Positions 1-8,209 of a DNA stretch of 62,264 nt are shown here, in pieces (positions within the stretch are counted from its first letter, which is position 1; the number at the start of each line of letters is the position of its first letter). This stretch comes from Streptomyces sp. MspMP-M5 (GTDB lineage: Bacteria; Actinomycetota; Actinomycetes; Streptomycetales; Streptomycetaceae). The position numbers and the translations under genes were made by a program. Where the stretch lies: the NCBI RefSeq assembly GCF_000373585.1, contig NZ_KB891906.1, forward strand, positions 5,573-67,836, read 5' to 3'. The notes beneath the pieces are model-generated. The model was given only the letters and a program-made list of their open reading frames with translations. It did no database searches and was not told where the DNA came from.

Positions 1-672
1 CCCCCCGCCACGACCGGCTCCGAACCCGCCACGCACGGCAAGCAGCGCTCGCTCCTGCGCGACCAGGTCTTCGTACGCGCCATCCTCGTCCCGTTCTTCC
101 TGATGGCCGCGCTGTTCTCGGTGGACCTCTCGGTGGTGGCCTGGGGCCGCGACCGCGGGACACCGGGCATCGCCGGTGTGCTGATCGCGCTCTTCGCGCT
201 GGGCTCCGCACTCGGCGGGCTGCTGGTCGTCGGCCGCGGCGGACAGCGCAGCAGCGCCCTGGGCATCGGCGGCCTGGCGGTCGGCATCGGCGTCCTCGCC
301 CTCCTGTTCCCACCGGCGACCGACGCAACTCCCGTATGGCTGCTGGCCCTCGTGATGACGGTCACGGGATCGGTGGTCTCGCCGAGCCTGGGCGCGAGCA
401 ACTCCCGGATCGGCGACCTGACACCGGAACACCGGCGCGCCGAGGCGTTCGGATGGCTGGCCACCTCGACGACCGCCGGCGCCGCCGCCATGCTGCCGCT
501 GAGCGGCCGCCTGTTGGACCTCGCCGGCCCCGCGGCCTCCCTCGGCTCCGGCGCCGTGGCCGCCGTGCTGTCCGCCGCGTTGGCCCTCACCCTGCCCAAG
601 CGCACCGAGGAACCCGAGGCGTCCGGCGAACCCGGAGCGGGTCTCGCCGGGGCCGCCGGAGAGGCGGGCTGA
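1..672 (+). CDS. MFS transporter, C-terminal half (cut by window edge)
   Basis: The reading frame is open from the first base, so the gene begins outside the window and only about 223 residues are visible. They form six hydrophobic segments with the small-residue-rich packing of a major facilitator C-terminal bundle (for example VLIALFALGSALGG and LALVMTVTGSVVSPSLG), then a short charged tail ending in an Ala/Gly-rich stretch. This is an inner-membrane drug/metabolite exporter type by family; the substrate cannot be read. The stop lies 2 bp before the start of the reductase gene, so the two are probably cotranscribed. An internal ATG at 103 is not the real start because homologous sequence continues upstream of it. 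Confidence 0.85.
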   Translation, partial: PPATTGSEPATHGKQRSLLRDQVFVRAILVPFFLMAALFSVDLSVVAWGRDRGTPGIAGVLIALFALGSALGGLLVVGRGGQRSSALGIGGLAVGIGVLALLFPPATDATPVWLLALVMTVTGSVVSPSLGASNSRIGDLTPEHRRAEAFGWLATSTTAGAAAMLPLSGRLLDLAGPAASLGSGAVAAVLSAALALTLPKRTEEPEASGEPGAGLAGAAGEAG

Positions 673-674
673 CG

Positions 675-1346
675 ATGCGCGTGGTCGTCCTGGGCATCAC
701 CACGGCTCTCGGCGCCCGACTGGCACAGGCGTTGCCGGCGTACGGGTGCACGCCGGTCGGACTGATCCGCAAGGCCGCGCAGCGGGAGCCACTACGGGCG
801 GCGGGCGTGGAGACGGTCCTGCTGGACACCGACGGTGACGGCGTGCGCGACGGGTTGTCGCAGGCCCTCGCCGGTGCCGGTGCCGTCGTCCTGGCCGCCG
901 GCACCGGCACCGGCCCCGGCTCACTGGGCGCGGCCACCACCGCGGCCTCCCCGGCCGAGCTGTTGTCCCGAGCCGCGGAACGGGCCGGTGTGCGCCGCTA
1001 CGTGATGGTGAGCGCGCTGCTGCCCGACGAGACGGTCCGCGCCGAACTGGGCGACCGGCTCCCGGCCTACCTCCGGGAGAAGCAGCAGGCCGAACATGCC
1101 CTGCACGCCCGTGACTTGGACTGGTGCGTACTCCGCCCCGGAACCCTCGACGACGCCCCCGCGACCGGCCGCATCCGGATGGGAACCGGCGCGGACCCCC
1201 GCCCCGACGGACGGATCGCCCGGACCGACCTGGCCGCGACCCTCTGCGAAATACTGACCGGTCCGGTACCGGTGTGCGGAACACTGGCCGTCTCCACCGG
1301 CGACGTACCCGTTCGCGACGCCGTCGCGGCACTGCGACCCGGGTGA
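675..1346 (+). CDS. NmrA-like NAD(P)-binding oxidoreductase
   Basis: A 223-residue protein with an N-terminal Rossmann beta strand (MRVVVLGITTALGARLAQAL). The usual GxxGxxG is degenerate here. A later segment, RAAERAGVRRYVMVSALLPDE, is typical of atypical short-chain reductases that bind NAD(P)H, and CVLRPGTLDD is the usual substrate-side strand. Length fits the 210-220 aa family. The ATG sits 2 bp after the stop of the MFS gene, indicating one operon. It lacks a clear YxxxK pair, as is common for NmrA-like proteins, so it may be a redox sensor or an oxidoreductase; the substrate is unknown. Confidence 0.8.
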   Translation: MRVVVLGITTALGARLAQALPAYGCTPVGLIRKAAQREPLRAAGVETVLLDTDGDGVRDGLSQALAGAGAVVLAAGTGTGPGSLGAATTAASPAELLSRAAERAGVRRYVMVSALLPDETVRAELGDRLPAYLREKQQAEHALHARDLDWCVLRPGTLDDAPATGRIRMGTGADPRPDGRIARTDLAATLCEILTGPVPVCGTLAVSTGDVPVRDAVAALRPG

Positions 1347-1410
1347 GGAGCCGCGCACAGCGAAAGCCGCCGGGCGCGACGCGGACGGCGCCCGGCGGCT
1401 ACGGTGCGCA

Positions 1411-2355
1411 TCAGATCAGGTAATGGTCCGCCGGCAATGCGTCGGCGGCCGCGATGTTCTCCCGCGCCCGCTCTATCAACGTGCTGTTCGTGTGCTCGCG
1501 GACCTGCCCGAGATCGACATCGAAGTGCCGTCGACGGGCGTAGATCCACCCTTCGATGGCGGCCCGCAGTTTCAACATGGTCGGCAGCTGCGCGAATTCC
1601 TCGACGCCGGCCGGTGACGTCTCCAGATACCCACGCAGAAACGGCGTCGGATCGATTTCCGGCTTCGTGAAACTCAAGGTGGTCGCGACGTCCAACATGT
1701 GCGGCCCGTGCATGACTTCGCCCCAGTCGAGCAGCCCGACCTTGGCGCCGTCGAAGCGGAACTCGGTCAGCCGGGGATCGCAATGGATGATGCCGTCCGA
1801 CAGGTTTTCGGGCAGCGCGGCGAAGCCCTCGCGAATCGCCTGCTGGATCCATTCCAGGTCCGCCAGGAACGGCTGCGGTTCGAGCAGCCACTCCATCCGC
1901 GACCAGACCATCGTCTCCGGCAGCGGAGGCACCGCGCGCAGGCTCTCATGAATACGACCCAACGTCCGGCCCACCAGGGCCAGTTCAGCTGGTTCGTCGG
2001 TGTTGGTCGGCCGGCCGTCCAGGTACTCCAACAGCCCCCAGCACCAGTCGCCCTGTTCCGCGACGACCTCGCCGGCAAGGGTGCGGCGCGGCGCCGCGGA
2101 GGGTATGCCCGCCCGCTCCGCCAGCTCCGCCGCCCGGAGACCGGAGGCGAACTTGACGCCGTATCCCTTCGGTACGGCTTTCAACACCGCACGGTCGCCG
2201 TCGCGTTCCAGCAACCAGGTGTGCGAGTTGTAGCCGATTTCCCAGGTGTCCGCCGGCCACGGCACCACCGTGAATTCTGCGGCGTCCCACAGGTGCAGTG
2301 GAAGATCACCTACCGCAGGCGCCGCGGGCAGCGGATCAAAAACAGGCATGTCCAT
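1411..2355 (-). CDS. APH-family phosphotransferase with altered Brenner motif
   Basis: A 314-residue protein with the aminoglycoside phosphotransferase/choline kinase fold. The N-lobe has the ATP-contact lysine in AVLKAVPKG (Lys59), the hinge is WGLLEYLDGRP, the catalytic loop is IIHCDPRLTEF (His191, Asp193) and the metal site is LLDWGE (Asp210). The usual HxDxxxxN motif has Glu198 where Asn binds metal, an uncommon change that may alter activity. Family members phosphorylate aminoglycosides, macrolides, homoserine or other small alcohols; the substrate here is unknown. It is transcribed away from a G-rich repeat array at 2511-2550 that resembles one upstream of the operon at 50.4 kb, so it may belong to the same regulon. 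ATG at 2349 is an alternative start. Confidence 0.82.
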   Translation of the reverse strand: MDMPVFDPLPAAPAVGDLPLHLWDAAEFTVVPWPADTWEIGYNSHTWLLERDGDRAVLKAVPKGYGVKFASGLRAAELAERAGIPSAAPRRTLAGEVVAEQGDWCWGLLEYLDGRPTNTDEPAELALVGRTLGRIHESLRAVPPLPETMVWSRMEWLLEPQPFLADLEWIQQAIREGFAALPENLSDGIIHCDPRLTEFRFDGAKVGLLDWGEVMHGPHMLDVATTLSFTKPEIDPTPFLRGYLETSPAGVEEFAQLPTMLKLRAAIEGWIYARRRHFDVDLGQVREHTNSTLIERARENIAAADALPADHYLI

Positions 2356-2510
2356 CCGTTCTCATCGGTCTTGCCGAGATGCTCGCCGGGTGACCGGTGC
2401 TTTCTCATAAGGTTTCGCGGACTGTACATCCCGGTCGCCGCACGGCACGCCGGGCAGCTCACCGTTCCGGAGTTGATTGAGGAACATTTGGGCAACACCG
2501 CCGTCCCGCA

Positions 2511-2550
2511 CGTAGGGGGTGCCGCGATGAGGGGGGTCTTAGGGGGAAGG
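2511..2550. promoter_or_regulatory. G-rich direct repeats (TTAGGGGG type)
   Basis: Three runs read GTAGGGGG (2512-2519), TGAGGGGGG (2528-2536) and CTTAGGGGGAA (2538-2548). The A residues are 16 and 11 bp apart, close to helical spacing. The last run plus the preceding GAGGGGGG closely matches 50583-50600. The array lies about 160 bp upstream of the APH-family gene, read on its minus strand, and about 120 bp upstream of the broken MFS gene on the other side. It is an inferred binding array for an unknown activator, possibly of SARP or LuxR type. Confidence 0.45.
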
Positions 2551-2669
2551 AAGGGGTGTTGCCGCGCATTTTCCCTCTGTTCAACTCCTGGAGAACTTCC
2601 CGTCACGGCAAGCCTGTCCGTACGGAACGCGTACGGAACGCTGAACGTCGTCCCTGGAGCGGTCGTGAA

Positions 2670-3080
2670 GTGACACAAGCATCCACCCCGTCCGACCGCT
2701 CCGCGGCGACGCCCCGCCGGACCCGGGAACGCCCGGCGGATCGCATGCGCCGGGAGTCATCGCTTTCGGTTGGCCCTTCGTGCACCGGCCGCGCGACGCC
2801 GCACCACTGCGCCCAACCCCTGCCGCACCGCCGGCGCACCACCCGCGGCTCGGCACCGAGTTCGCCTGGCCTTCGGCAGCCCGCTGCTGATCAATCTCGC
2901 CAACGTCCTGGCCAACAGCTGTCTGCTGTTCTTCATCAAGGACGGCCGTCTTCCCTGGAGCCCCTGGTGGCCGGTGCGCTCATCGGCGCCTGCGGTGGCT
3001 ACCGCCTGCTCTTCCTCGCGGCCGCGGCCATCAGCCTGATCGGCGCGCCCGCGGTCCACCGCATCACCTCGGTCCGGTGA
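2670..3080 (+). pseudogene. MFS transporter remnant (internally deleted, frameshifted)
   Basis: A GTG with a GGAG box 10 nt upstream opens a frame whose first part is low-complexity Arg/Pro/Ser. In another frame around 2860-2945 the sequence reads FGSPLLINLANVLANSCLLFF, a plausible membrane segment. From about 2960 the first frame reads LVAGALIGACGGYRLLFLAA and ends IGAPAVHRITSVR, typical of the last helix of a major facilitator protein. Two hydrophobic segments in different frames, with only about 140 residues in place of 400, point to a transporter that lost its middle. It stands directly upstream of a frameshifted ATP-grasp ligase and may have exported that enzyme's product. Confidence 0.6.
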
Positions 3081-3174
3081 CCGACACCCGTCCTTCACCG
3101 CCACCACACACACCGACACACCGACCCGACAATTACGGAGCCCTAGACGGCAGCTCCGCGGAGGCTTTTTTCCC

Positions 3175-4361
3175 ATGACAGCAGCGGACAAGACCGTCCT
3201 CCTCCTGGGCGGCAACGGTTCCCTCCTGCGCAAGGCACAGAAGCTCGGACTGCAGGTCATCCACTTGCAACTCGCCAAGGAGTTCACCCCGGACCAGGCC
3301 GAACTGACCGACCTGACCGTCCTCCTGGACTACAAGGACGTGGAAAAGGCCGTCGAGGTGGCCCGCGGCCTCTACGCCTTCCGCCCGTTCGCGGCGGCCG
3401 TCACCCTCACCGAGTGGGCGCAGCTCGCCACCGCCCACATCAACGAGGCCCTCGGACTGCCGGGCGTCTCCCCGCGCACGGTGGAACTGGTGATGGACAA
3501 GTTCGCCATGCGCGAGCAGCTGAACGCCGCCGGCGTGGGGGAGGTGGGCGCCAGCCGCGGCCGGGACCGCGCCGACGTCGTCGACTTCGCCGCGCGCTAC
3601 GGCTATCCCTTCCTCGTCAAGCCGATCGCCGCCTCGGGAAGCTACGGAGTCTTCCGGATCGACACCCCCGAGGACATCGACACCGTCTGGGACAGACTCA
3701 CCGCCCTGGACTTCTCCACCTTCCTCATCGAGGAGTTCCTCGAAGGCCGGGAAATGGGGGCCGAGGTCCTCACCTTCAACGGCCGGCACGTCCTGCTCGG
3801 CTTCACCGACAAGGAGTTCAATGCCGACTTCATGGAGATGGCGCACTTCAGCCCGGCCGAGGTGTCCCCGTACGAGCGCGCCGAACTGTTCGCGTTCGTC
3901 TGCCGCGTACTGGACACACTCGGCGTCAACGAGGGTGCCTCGCACACCGAGTTGATGCTCACCGCCAACGGCCCCCGGGTCATCGAGACGCACACCCGCC
4001 GGGCCGGCGACCGCATCAGCGAACTGACCCGCCACGTCTACGGGGTCGACATGGAAAGCTACACCCTCGGCTGGCACGCCGGCGTCCTCGACGAACTCAC
4101 CGAGAGCCCGCAGCCCAAGTGCGGCGCCTCGGTCCGCTGCTGACCGCCGGGCCCGGCATCCTCAAGGCGGTTCAGGGCGCGGAAACGGTCCGCGACAAGG
4201 AAAACGTCACCGAGTTCCACCTCCAGTTCAAGGCCGCTGACCGCACTCCGCCACTGCGCTGGGCACTGGACCGCGTAGACCACGTCATGGCGGAACGCCC
4301 CACCAGCGGAGGCGTTGTCGCCGCTTGCGACAGTGCCCTCGAGCTTCCTGAAGGGGTTTGA
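3175..4361 (+). pseudogene. ATP-grasp ligase, frameshifted near 4135
   Basis: The frame starting at 3175 (RBS GCGGAGG, then a T-run and ATG) encodes 322 residues of an ATP-grasp carboxylate-amine ligase: an N-terminal Rossmann-like domain (VLLLGGNGSLLRKAQKLGL), the ATP-lid strand YPFLVKPIAASGSYGVFRI, the hinge FLIEEFLEGREMGAEV and the Mg-binding strand VIETHTRRAGDRI. It stops at 4143. The expected family C-terminus (LLTAGPGILKAVQGAETVRD) continues in another frame to 4361, so about one base is missing near 4135-4141. Joined, the protein would be about 395 aa, close to the 400-420 of amino-acid ligases of this type. Members ligate amino acids or make modified dipeptides. The shift could also be a sequencing error. 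A CTCCGCGGAG palindrome followed by T6 lies immediately before the start codon. Confidence 0.75.
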
Positions 4362-4582
4362 ACGTCTTGCAGAGTAGTGGTGCTCGTCGACTCTACGAGC
4401 GCCACGGATTCGTCGTGGAAGCCCAGGACGCGATCGACGTCTTCATGATGCGCCCGCCGGGTCGATGGCGAGCACTCCTGCGAAGGTCTGACCCGCGACG
4501 GTGCGAGGGCCCCGCCTCGGCCCGGGTGGCTGTCTTGTCCGACCGCGAGGTGACAGCGGCCGCATGTGTTCTTCGCGTGTGA
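4358..4582 (+). pseudogene. GNAT acetyltransferase C-terminal fragment
   Basis: Beginning at the stop of the ATP-grasp frame, about 36 residues read LNVLQSSGARRLYERHGFVV followed by DVFMMRPP. This is the standard end of a GNAT domain: helix alpha-4 with ARRLYE and the last two strands. No acetyl-CoA-binding motif A precedes it, so only the tail survives. After about 4470 the frame is unstructured Arg-rich sequence to a stop at 4582. The abrupt join to the ATP-grasp gene marks a deletion junction. Confidence 0.65.
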
Positions 4583-4778
4583 CCAGGGAGTTGGACCGTG
4601 CGGCGTCTCTCAGGCACATCTCGGCGATTCGATCGCGGAGTGGGCAGACCCGTGAGTGGCGCGATGCGAGTCGGTCCTGCCTGAGCCGCGTGTTGCTGTG
4701 GACGTATCCCCGCGGTGTCTGTGGCCAGGGGAAGCGCACCGGGACGCGGCCGGCGAGGGGAACGCAGTGAAGCGAGAA
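4583..4778. other. Non-coding stretch
   Basis: No convincing coding sequence between the GNAT tail and the hairpin at 4779. Open frames here are short and Arg/Ser-rich, without domains or good ribosome-binding sites. Confidence 0.4.
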
Positions 4779-4805
4779 GGCGCCAGCCCCGTTCGGGCTG
4801 GCGCC
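4779..4805 (-). terminator. Strong hairpin, 11-bp stem
   Basis: Arms GGCGCCAGCCC and GGGCTGGCGCC are perfectly complementary around a 5-nt loop. On the minus strand the hairpin is followed by a pyrimidine-rich TTCTC and lies about 120 nt after the stop of the GG-leader peptide gene, so it probably terminates that transcript. Confidence 0.7.
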
Positions 4806-4922
4806 ACGTCGGCGAAGGAATCCGACGAAACGCCCTGGCTCGGCCCGTGAACCGGCAGTGCCGTTCTGCAGGCAGAGGTCACAAAAGGGCGAGCCATGGG
4901 CGCAGGGAGCGATCGCTGTGTC

Positions 4923-5132
4923 TCAGCCGCCGATCGGGCCCAGGGGGATGTCCGAGACGGTGACGCTGAGGGACTTGATGGAGCCGCCGGAGAGGACCGG
5001 CACCCCGTTGGGGCCGGGGACAAACTTGGCGGTCAGGCCGTCGAGGGTGCCGCTGACGGAGAGGCCGCCGGCGACGTTGTCGAGGTCGTCGTCGGCTATC
5101 TCGCGGGTCTCGATGCCAGAGGTGTTGCTCAT
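4923..5132 (-). CDS. Double-glycine leader peptide (RiPP/bacteriocin-like precursor)
   Basis: A 69-residue protein beginning MSNTSGIETREIADDDLDNV followed by AGG. The acidic segment ending in DDDLDNVAGG is the hallmark of Nif11/lanthipeptide-type leaders cut after Gly-Gly by C39 proteases. The remaining 46 residues are rich in Ser, Thr, Gly and Pro with no cysteine (LSVSGTLDGLTAKF, VPVLSGGSIKSLSVTV, DIPLGPIGG). Without Cys it cannot form thioether rings; Ser/Thr dehydration or no modification remain possible. The ATG at 5132 is chosen because the conserved leader begins there and AAAAGGAC lies upstream; an in-frame extension to 5267 looks like untranslated leader. No modifying enzyme or C39 exporter is adjacent, so it is an orphan precursor or an unrelated small secreted protein. 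Confidence 0.6.
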   Translation of the reverse strand: MSNTSGIETREIADDDLDNVAGGLSVSGTLDGLTAKFVPGPNGVPVLSGGSIKSLSVTVSDIPLGPIGG

Positions 5133-5230
5133 GGTGACGGGCGTCCTTTTTCTCTGATGGGTCGCCATGCGTGGTGCACGGCGAGCGGGAGCCCTTGAAC
5201 GGCCCCCCGCATGCGCCAGATTGCACGCTC

Positions 5231-5262
5231 GGGTGTGACGTGAAGAACGAAACGTCACACCC
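5231..5262. promoter_or_regulatory. Perfect 11-bp inverted repeat upstream of GG-leader gene
   Basis: GGGTGTGACGT and ACGTCACACCC flank a 10-nt spacer. The repeat lies about 100 nt upstream of the peptide start (minus strand), with no T-run after it, so it fits an operator better than a terminator. The binding factor is unknown. Confidence 0.5.
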
Positions 5263-5374
5263 TTCACTCATTGCACACGCCATGGTTTGAAGTGGAACGC
5301 CCACTTCACGCAGGACACTGGATTGGTCAACCGTGCGTTCGCGCGTGCCGATCTCCACCGAGGCGGCTGGCCGT

Positions 5375-5405
5375 GGCCCGGAGGAGGGCGCCTCTCCTCC
5401 GGGCC
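5375..5405 (-). terminator. Hairpin after the secreted protein gene
   Basis: GGCCCGGAGGAG and CTCCTCCGGGCC form a perfect 12-bp stem with a 7-nt loop, 24 nt beyond the stop of the secreted-protein gene read on the minus strand. Confidence 0.75.
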
Positions 5406-5429
5406 GTTGCGCTATGGGGTGTGATCAGG

Positions 5430-5849
5430 TCAGCGCACGGTGACGATCACGTCGTGGGAGACGGCGCCGCCAGCGGCGACGCGGTAGACGGTGCGGCCCT
5501 TGTGCGTGGGCTTGACGTGCAGCAGGTACGCGCCGTGCTTCTGGGTGGTGGCGGTGACCGGCAGGTTGACCCACCGGCGGTGGTCCTGCTGCTGGAGGCG
5601 GGCCTTCGTGCCCGGACGGACGCCGGTCACCTTGCCGGTGATGCGGAGCTCCTGCCCGGCCCGGATGTTGTGCTTGTTGGCCGCCGCCGTCACGGTGACC
5701 TTGGCGGGCTTGGCGATCTTGTGGAGCGGGTGGTGGGCGGCGGCCACGAGGGCGCCGGGCGCCGGGGCGGCGACAGCAGCTGCCGCGCTTCCGGTGACGG
5801 CCGCGGTGCTGAGGGCGGCTGCGACAGCGAGGCGGTAGACACGCTTCAT
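5430..5849 (-). CDS. Small secreted protein with one beta-sandwich-like domain
   Basis: 139 residues. The N-terminus MKRVYRLAVAAALSTAAV followed by an Ala-rich stretch to about residue 28 is a Sec signal peptide. The mature part (about residues 48-139) alternates hydrophobic and polar residues (KVTVTAAANKHNIRAGQEL, ITGKVTGVRPGTKARLQQQ, GAYLLHVKPTHKGRTVYRV), as in Ig-like or bacterial surface beta-sandwich repeats, and is strongly basic. It has no cysteine and no anchor, so it is probably released. RBS AAGGACA precedes the ATG; a strong hairpin follows the gene. No enzyme motif is visible. Confidence 0.8.
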   Translation of the reverse strand: MKRVYRLAVAAALSTAAVTGSAAAAVAAPAPGALVAAAHHPLHKIAKPAKVTVTAAANKHNIRAGQELRITGKVTGVRPGTKARLQQQDHRRWVNLPVTATTQKHGAYLLHVKPTHKGRTVYRVAAGGAVSHDVIVTVR

Positions 5850-6053
5850 GATGTTGTCCTTAGGGCCTTACGGGTGCCTGAAATAGCACCTCTCAGCTAC
5901 CAAACGCCCCTGAGGCACATGGAGTTGTGGTTCGGTTTCGCCTTCACAGCAAACTCTTATGTTCGTTGAGCCATGACTGGAGCAGCTGGCTCCGCCGGGC
6001 CGGCCCGCGCCGACCGGCCTGCGCACCGCATCCTGATTATTTCGTCAGAAACT

Positions 6054-6974
6054 CTAAGGTTTTGGTGTGTTCGAAGGGGCGCCGACTACCTGGCTCTCCT
6101 CGCTGACGGCCTTGTCGTAGAGGGACTTGATGGCGTCGTTGAAATAGGGGCTGTAGGAGGTGTCGTCGGTGTCACCGCCGGTCTCGTAGCCGCCGATGAC
6201 ACCGACGACCTCGCCGGTACGCGTGGCGCGGTTGAAGTGGGTCAGCCAGGGGCTTCCGCTGGTTCCGCCGCTGTAGCCGGTGCAGTTCACCTTCATCTGG
6301 CCCGTTTGGAACTTCGTGGACTTGTTGACGCACGAGATGGGGTCCTGGCCGCTGGCCGGGTAGCCGGTGATCCGTACGTCGTTGCCGTAACCGACGTTGT
6401 AGCCGAAGCTGTTGGCGCCCAGAACATCGGCGATCCCCTTGCCGTCGAGTTTGCCGACGATGACGAACCCCACGTCGTATCCGGGGTCGGAGGACTGCGC
6501 CCAATGGTCGTCCACCACCATTTTCGTGATCGGCCAGGTGCCGTTGGGTGTCTGCCCGTCACGGTAGCCCGGGACGAATGCCAGGTCCGTCTGGTAGCCG
6601 CCGCCCTTGCCGGTGTGAATGCAGTGCGCAGCAGTGATCACCACGGACTTGCCGGGGCTGTCCACGACGCTCCCGGTGCAGAAGTGATCACCGCTGCCGC
6701 CATGGCTGAACAGTGCGCCCACACGGGCGTTGGACGTGGTGGGCGGCGGGGTGTGCGAGACCCCCGGCTGGTGGCGGAACGGCCGGGCGCTCCGCATCCG
6801 TTGCGCGGACCAGAGGTGCGCGGACCCGGTGGCGCTGGCGAGCGGGGAGGGCGAGGGAGATGTGGAGACCAGAGTGCTCACGGCCGGTACGTCGTCGGTG
6901 GCACAACCCGACACGGCAGCCAGCCCGGCGAGCACGGCAACTGCTATGGCTGTTACGGCAAACCTGTGGCGCAT
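6054..6974 (-). CDS. Trypsin-like serine protease, lipoprotein
   Basis: 306 residues. The N-terminus MRHRFAVTAIAVAVLAGLAA then VSGC is a lipoprotein signal with Cys24 as the lipidation site, so the protein is exported and membrane-attached. A Ser/Pro-rich linker (about 30-85) precedes a chymotrypsin-fold domain. The triad is visible as TAAHC (His117), GYDVGFV (Asp167) and GGTSGSPW (Ser239). Several cysteines (Cys99, Cys118, Cys215, Cys231) could form the usual disulfides. The substrate-pocket region around CTGYSGGTSG is typical of V8/trypsin-like actinobacterial proteases. It is monocistronic; targets are unknown. Confidence 0.88.
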   Translation of the reverse strand: MRHRFAVTAIAVAVLAGLAAVSGCATDDVPAVSTLVSTSPSPSPLASATGSAHLWSAQRMRSARPFRHQPGVSHTPPPTTSNARVGALFSHGGSGDHFCTGSVVDSPGKSVVITAAHCIHTGKGGGYQTDLAFVPGYRDGQTPNGTWPITKMVVDDHWAQSSDPGYDVGFVIVGKLDGKGIADVLGANSFGYNVGYGNDVRITGYPASGQDPISCVNKSTKFQTGQMKVNCTGYSGGTSGSPWLTHFNRATRTGEVVGVIGGYETGGDTDDTSYSPYFNDAIKSLYDKAVSEESQVVGAPSNTPKP

Positions 6975-7342
6975 GGTGGGATGTTAGGCGTATACCGCCC
7001 GGTTCAGGGGTGATTGGCCACTGCGACTGGTGTTCCCTGGAGCGTGGGAGTGCGCCCCGTAGTGCGCTCCGCGCAGTGTCCGCGGCTGGTCTGCCACCCA
7101 GCCGGGCTTGAGCTGTGTCGGTTGCCGAGGAGGACTGGTCCGGGTACCGCTACTTCGCGGCGTATGCGACTGCCAAGCGCGGACCGATCGGTCTTACACG
7201 GGCGACGGCGCTCGCTTACGCGCCGCGATCAGTGCCGGCGGCAGCCGCCCTCCGCCCTTCCGTGGGACGCCCGCAGCTCGGGCGCCGAGAGCCAGCTCTA
7301 GTGGGAAGGCAGATCATCCATACGGACGAGGCGTATCGCCAC
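6975..7342. other. Intergenic region, no gene seen
   Basis: A divergent upstream region between the protease gene and a membrane protein. An in-frame extension upstream of 7343 exists but lacks hydrophobic or domain character and has no good RBS, so it is read as non-coding leader. Confidence 0.5.
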
Positions 7343-7978
7343 ATGTCAAGTCATGATCGAGTCATGTCAATCATGCGTTCCTTGGATGACACAGCGCGTC
7401 CCGTCCCGTCCCGGGCAGCACGCCTCCACCTGAGCAGATGGCCTGGATACGCCGCTGCGGCATGGGGGTTCTTGTTCGCGGTACCCAGCTTCGTCTGGGC
7501 GACGGGCAATACCTTCGGTGCGCAGTCGACGGTGTCGCCGTCATTGGTGAACCTCGCTCGCGACGGCGTGCCGTGGTTCCTGGCCGTCCTGGTGGTAACC
7601 GGCGTCCTGAAGCTCTTCGGGGCCCTGGTCGGCATCGGCCTGACGCGACCACGGGGCTTGCGGACCAGCCGACTCATGGTGTTCTGCGGCGCCGGCGCGG
7701 CGACCCTGCTCACGTGGCATGGTGGCCTGTTCGTTGTCCACGGGGTGCTGGTCGAGACCGGGGCCGCCTCTGTTGAGCCGGATCTGGCTGCGCTGACTGG
7801 TTGGTACCTCTATCTGTGGGGCCCGTGGTTCATCGCCGGTGGCCTGGCCTTCGCCGGCGCCACCGCGCTCTATGTCCGCCACCGCGACGACCGGCGCAAG
7901 CTGTCGCTCTACAGCGTTGTGGGCACGCTCGGTGCCCTGATCCTTTCCGTGGCCTCGACGGTCACCGGAATAGGTTGA
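7343..7978 (+). CDS. DUF3995-type membrane protein
   Basis: About 211 residues from the ATG at 7343 (MSSHDRVMSIMRSLDD); the ATG at 7364 is an alternative. Four hydrophobic segments are visible: GYAAAAWGFLFAVPSFVWAT, a stretch around WFLAVLVVTGVLKLFGALVG, one around GAATLLTWHGGLFVVHGVLV, and LYLWGPWFIAGGLAFAGATA, with the C-terminal LGALILSVASTVTG possibly a fifth. The pattern WGFLFAVPSFVWA is typical of the DUF3995 family of small actinobacterial integral membrane proteins, whose function is not known. A truncated paralogue lies at 9144. Confidence 0.7.
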   Translation: MSSHDRVMSIMRSLDDTARPVPSRAARLHLSRWPGYAAAAWGFLFAVPSFVWATGNTFGAQSTVSPSLVNLARDGVPWFLAVLVVTGVLKLFGALVGIGLTRPRGLRTSRLMVFCGAGAATLLTWHGGLFVVHGVLVETGAASVEPDLAALTGWYLYLWGPWFIAGGLAFAGATALYVRHRDDRRKLSLYSVVGTLGALILSVASTVTGIG

Positions 7979-8209
7979 GAGCCGGAACGTGGCTGATATC
8001 AGGGCGGGTTGGCCATCATGCCGTCCTCGGTGCGGGGGAGGTGGCATCGGGGGGCGGTTCCGACGTCCTCGCTGAGTCCATCGTCCCGGAGTATGACGGT
8101 GGTTCCCCCGCGCGGTTGATCGCGTCCTCCAGGTCTCGTGCCACGTGGCTAGCGGGGACAGCCGCGCAGGCTGATGGCACGTTCTGCGCAGCACGTGAAG
8201 ATGGTTCGC

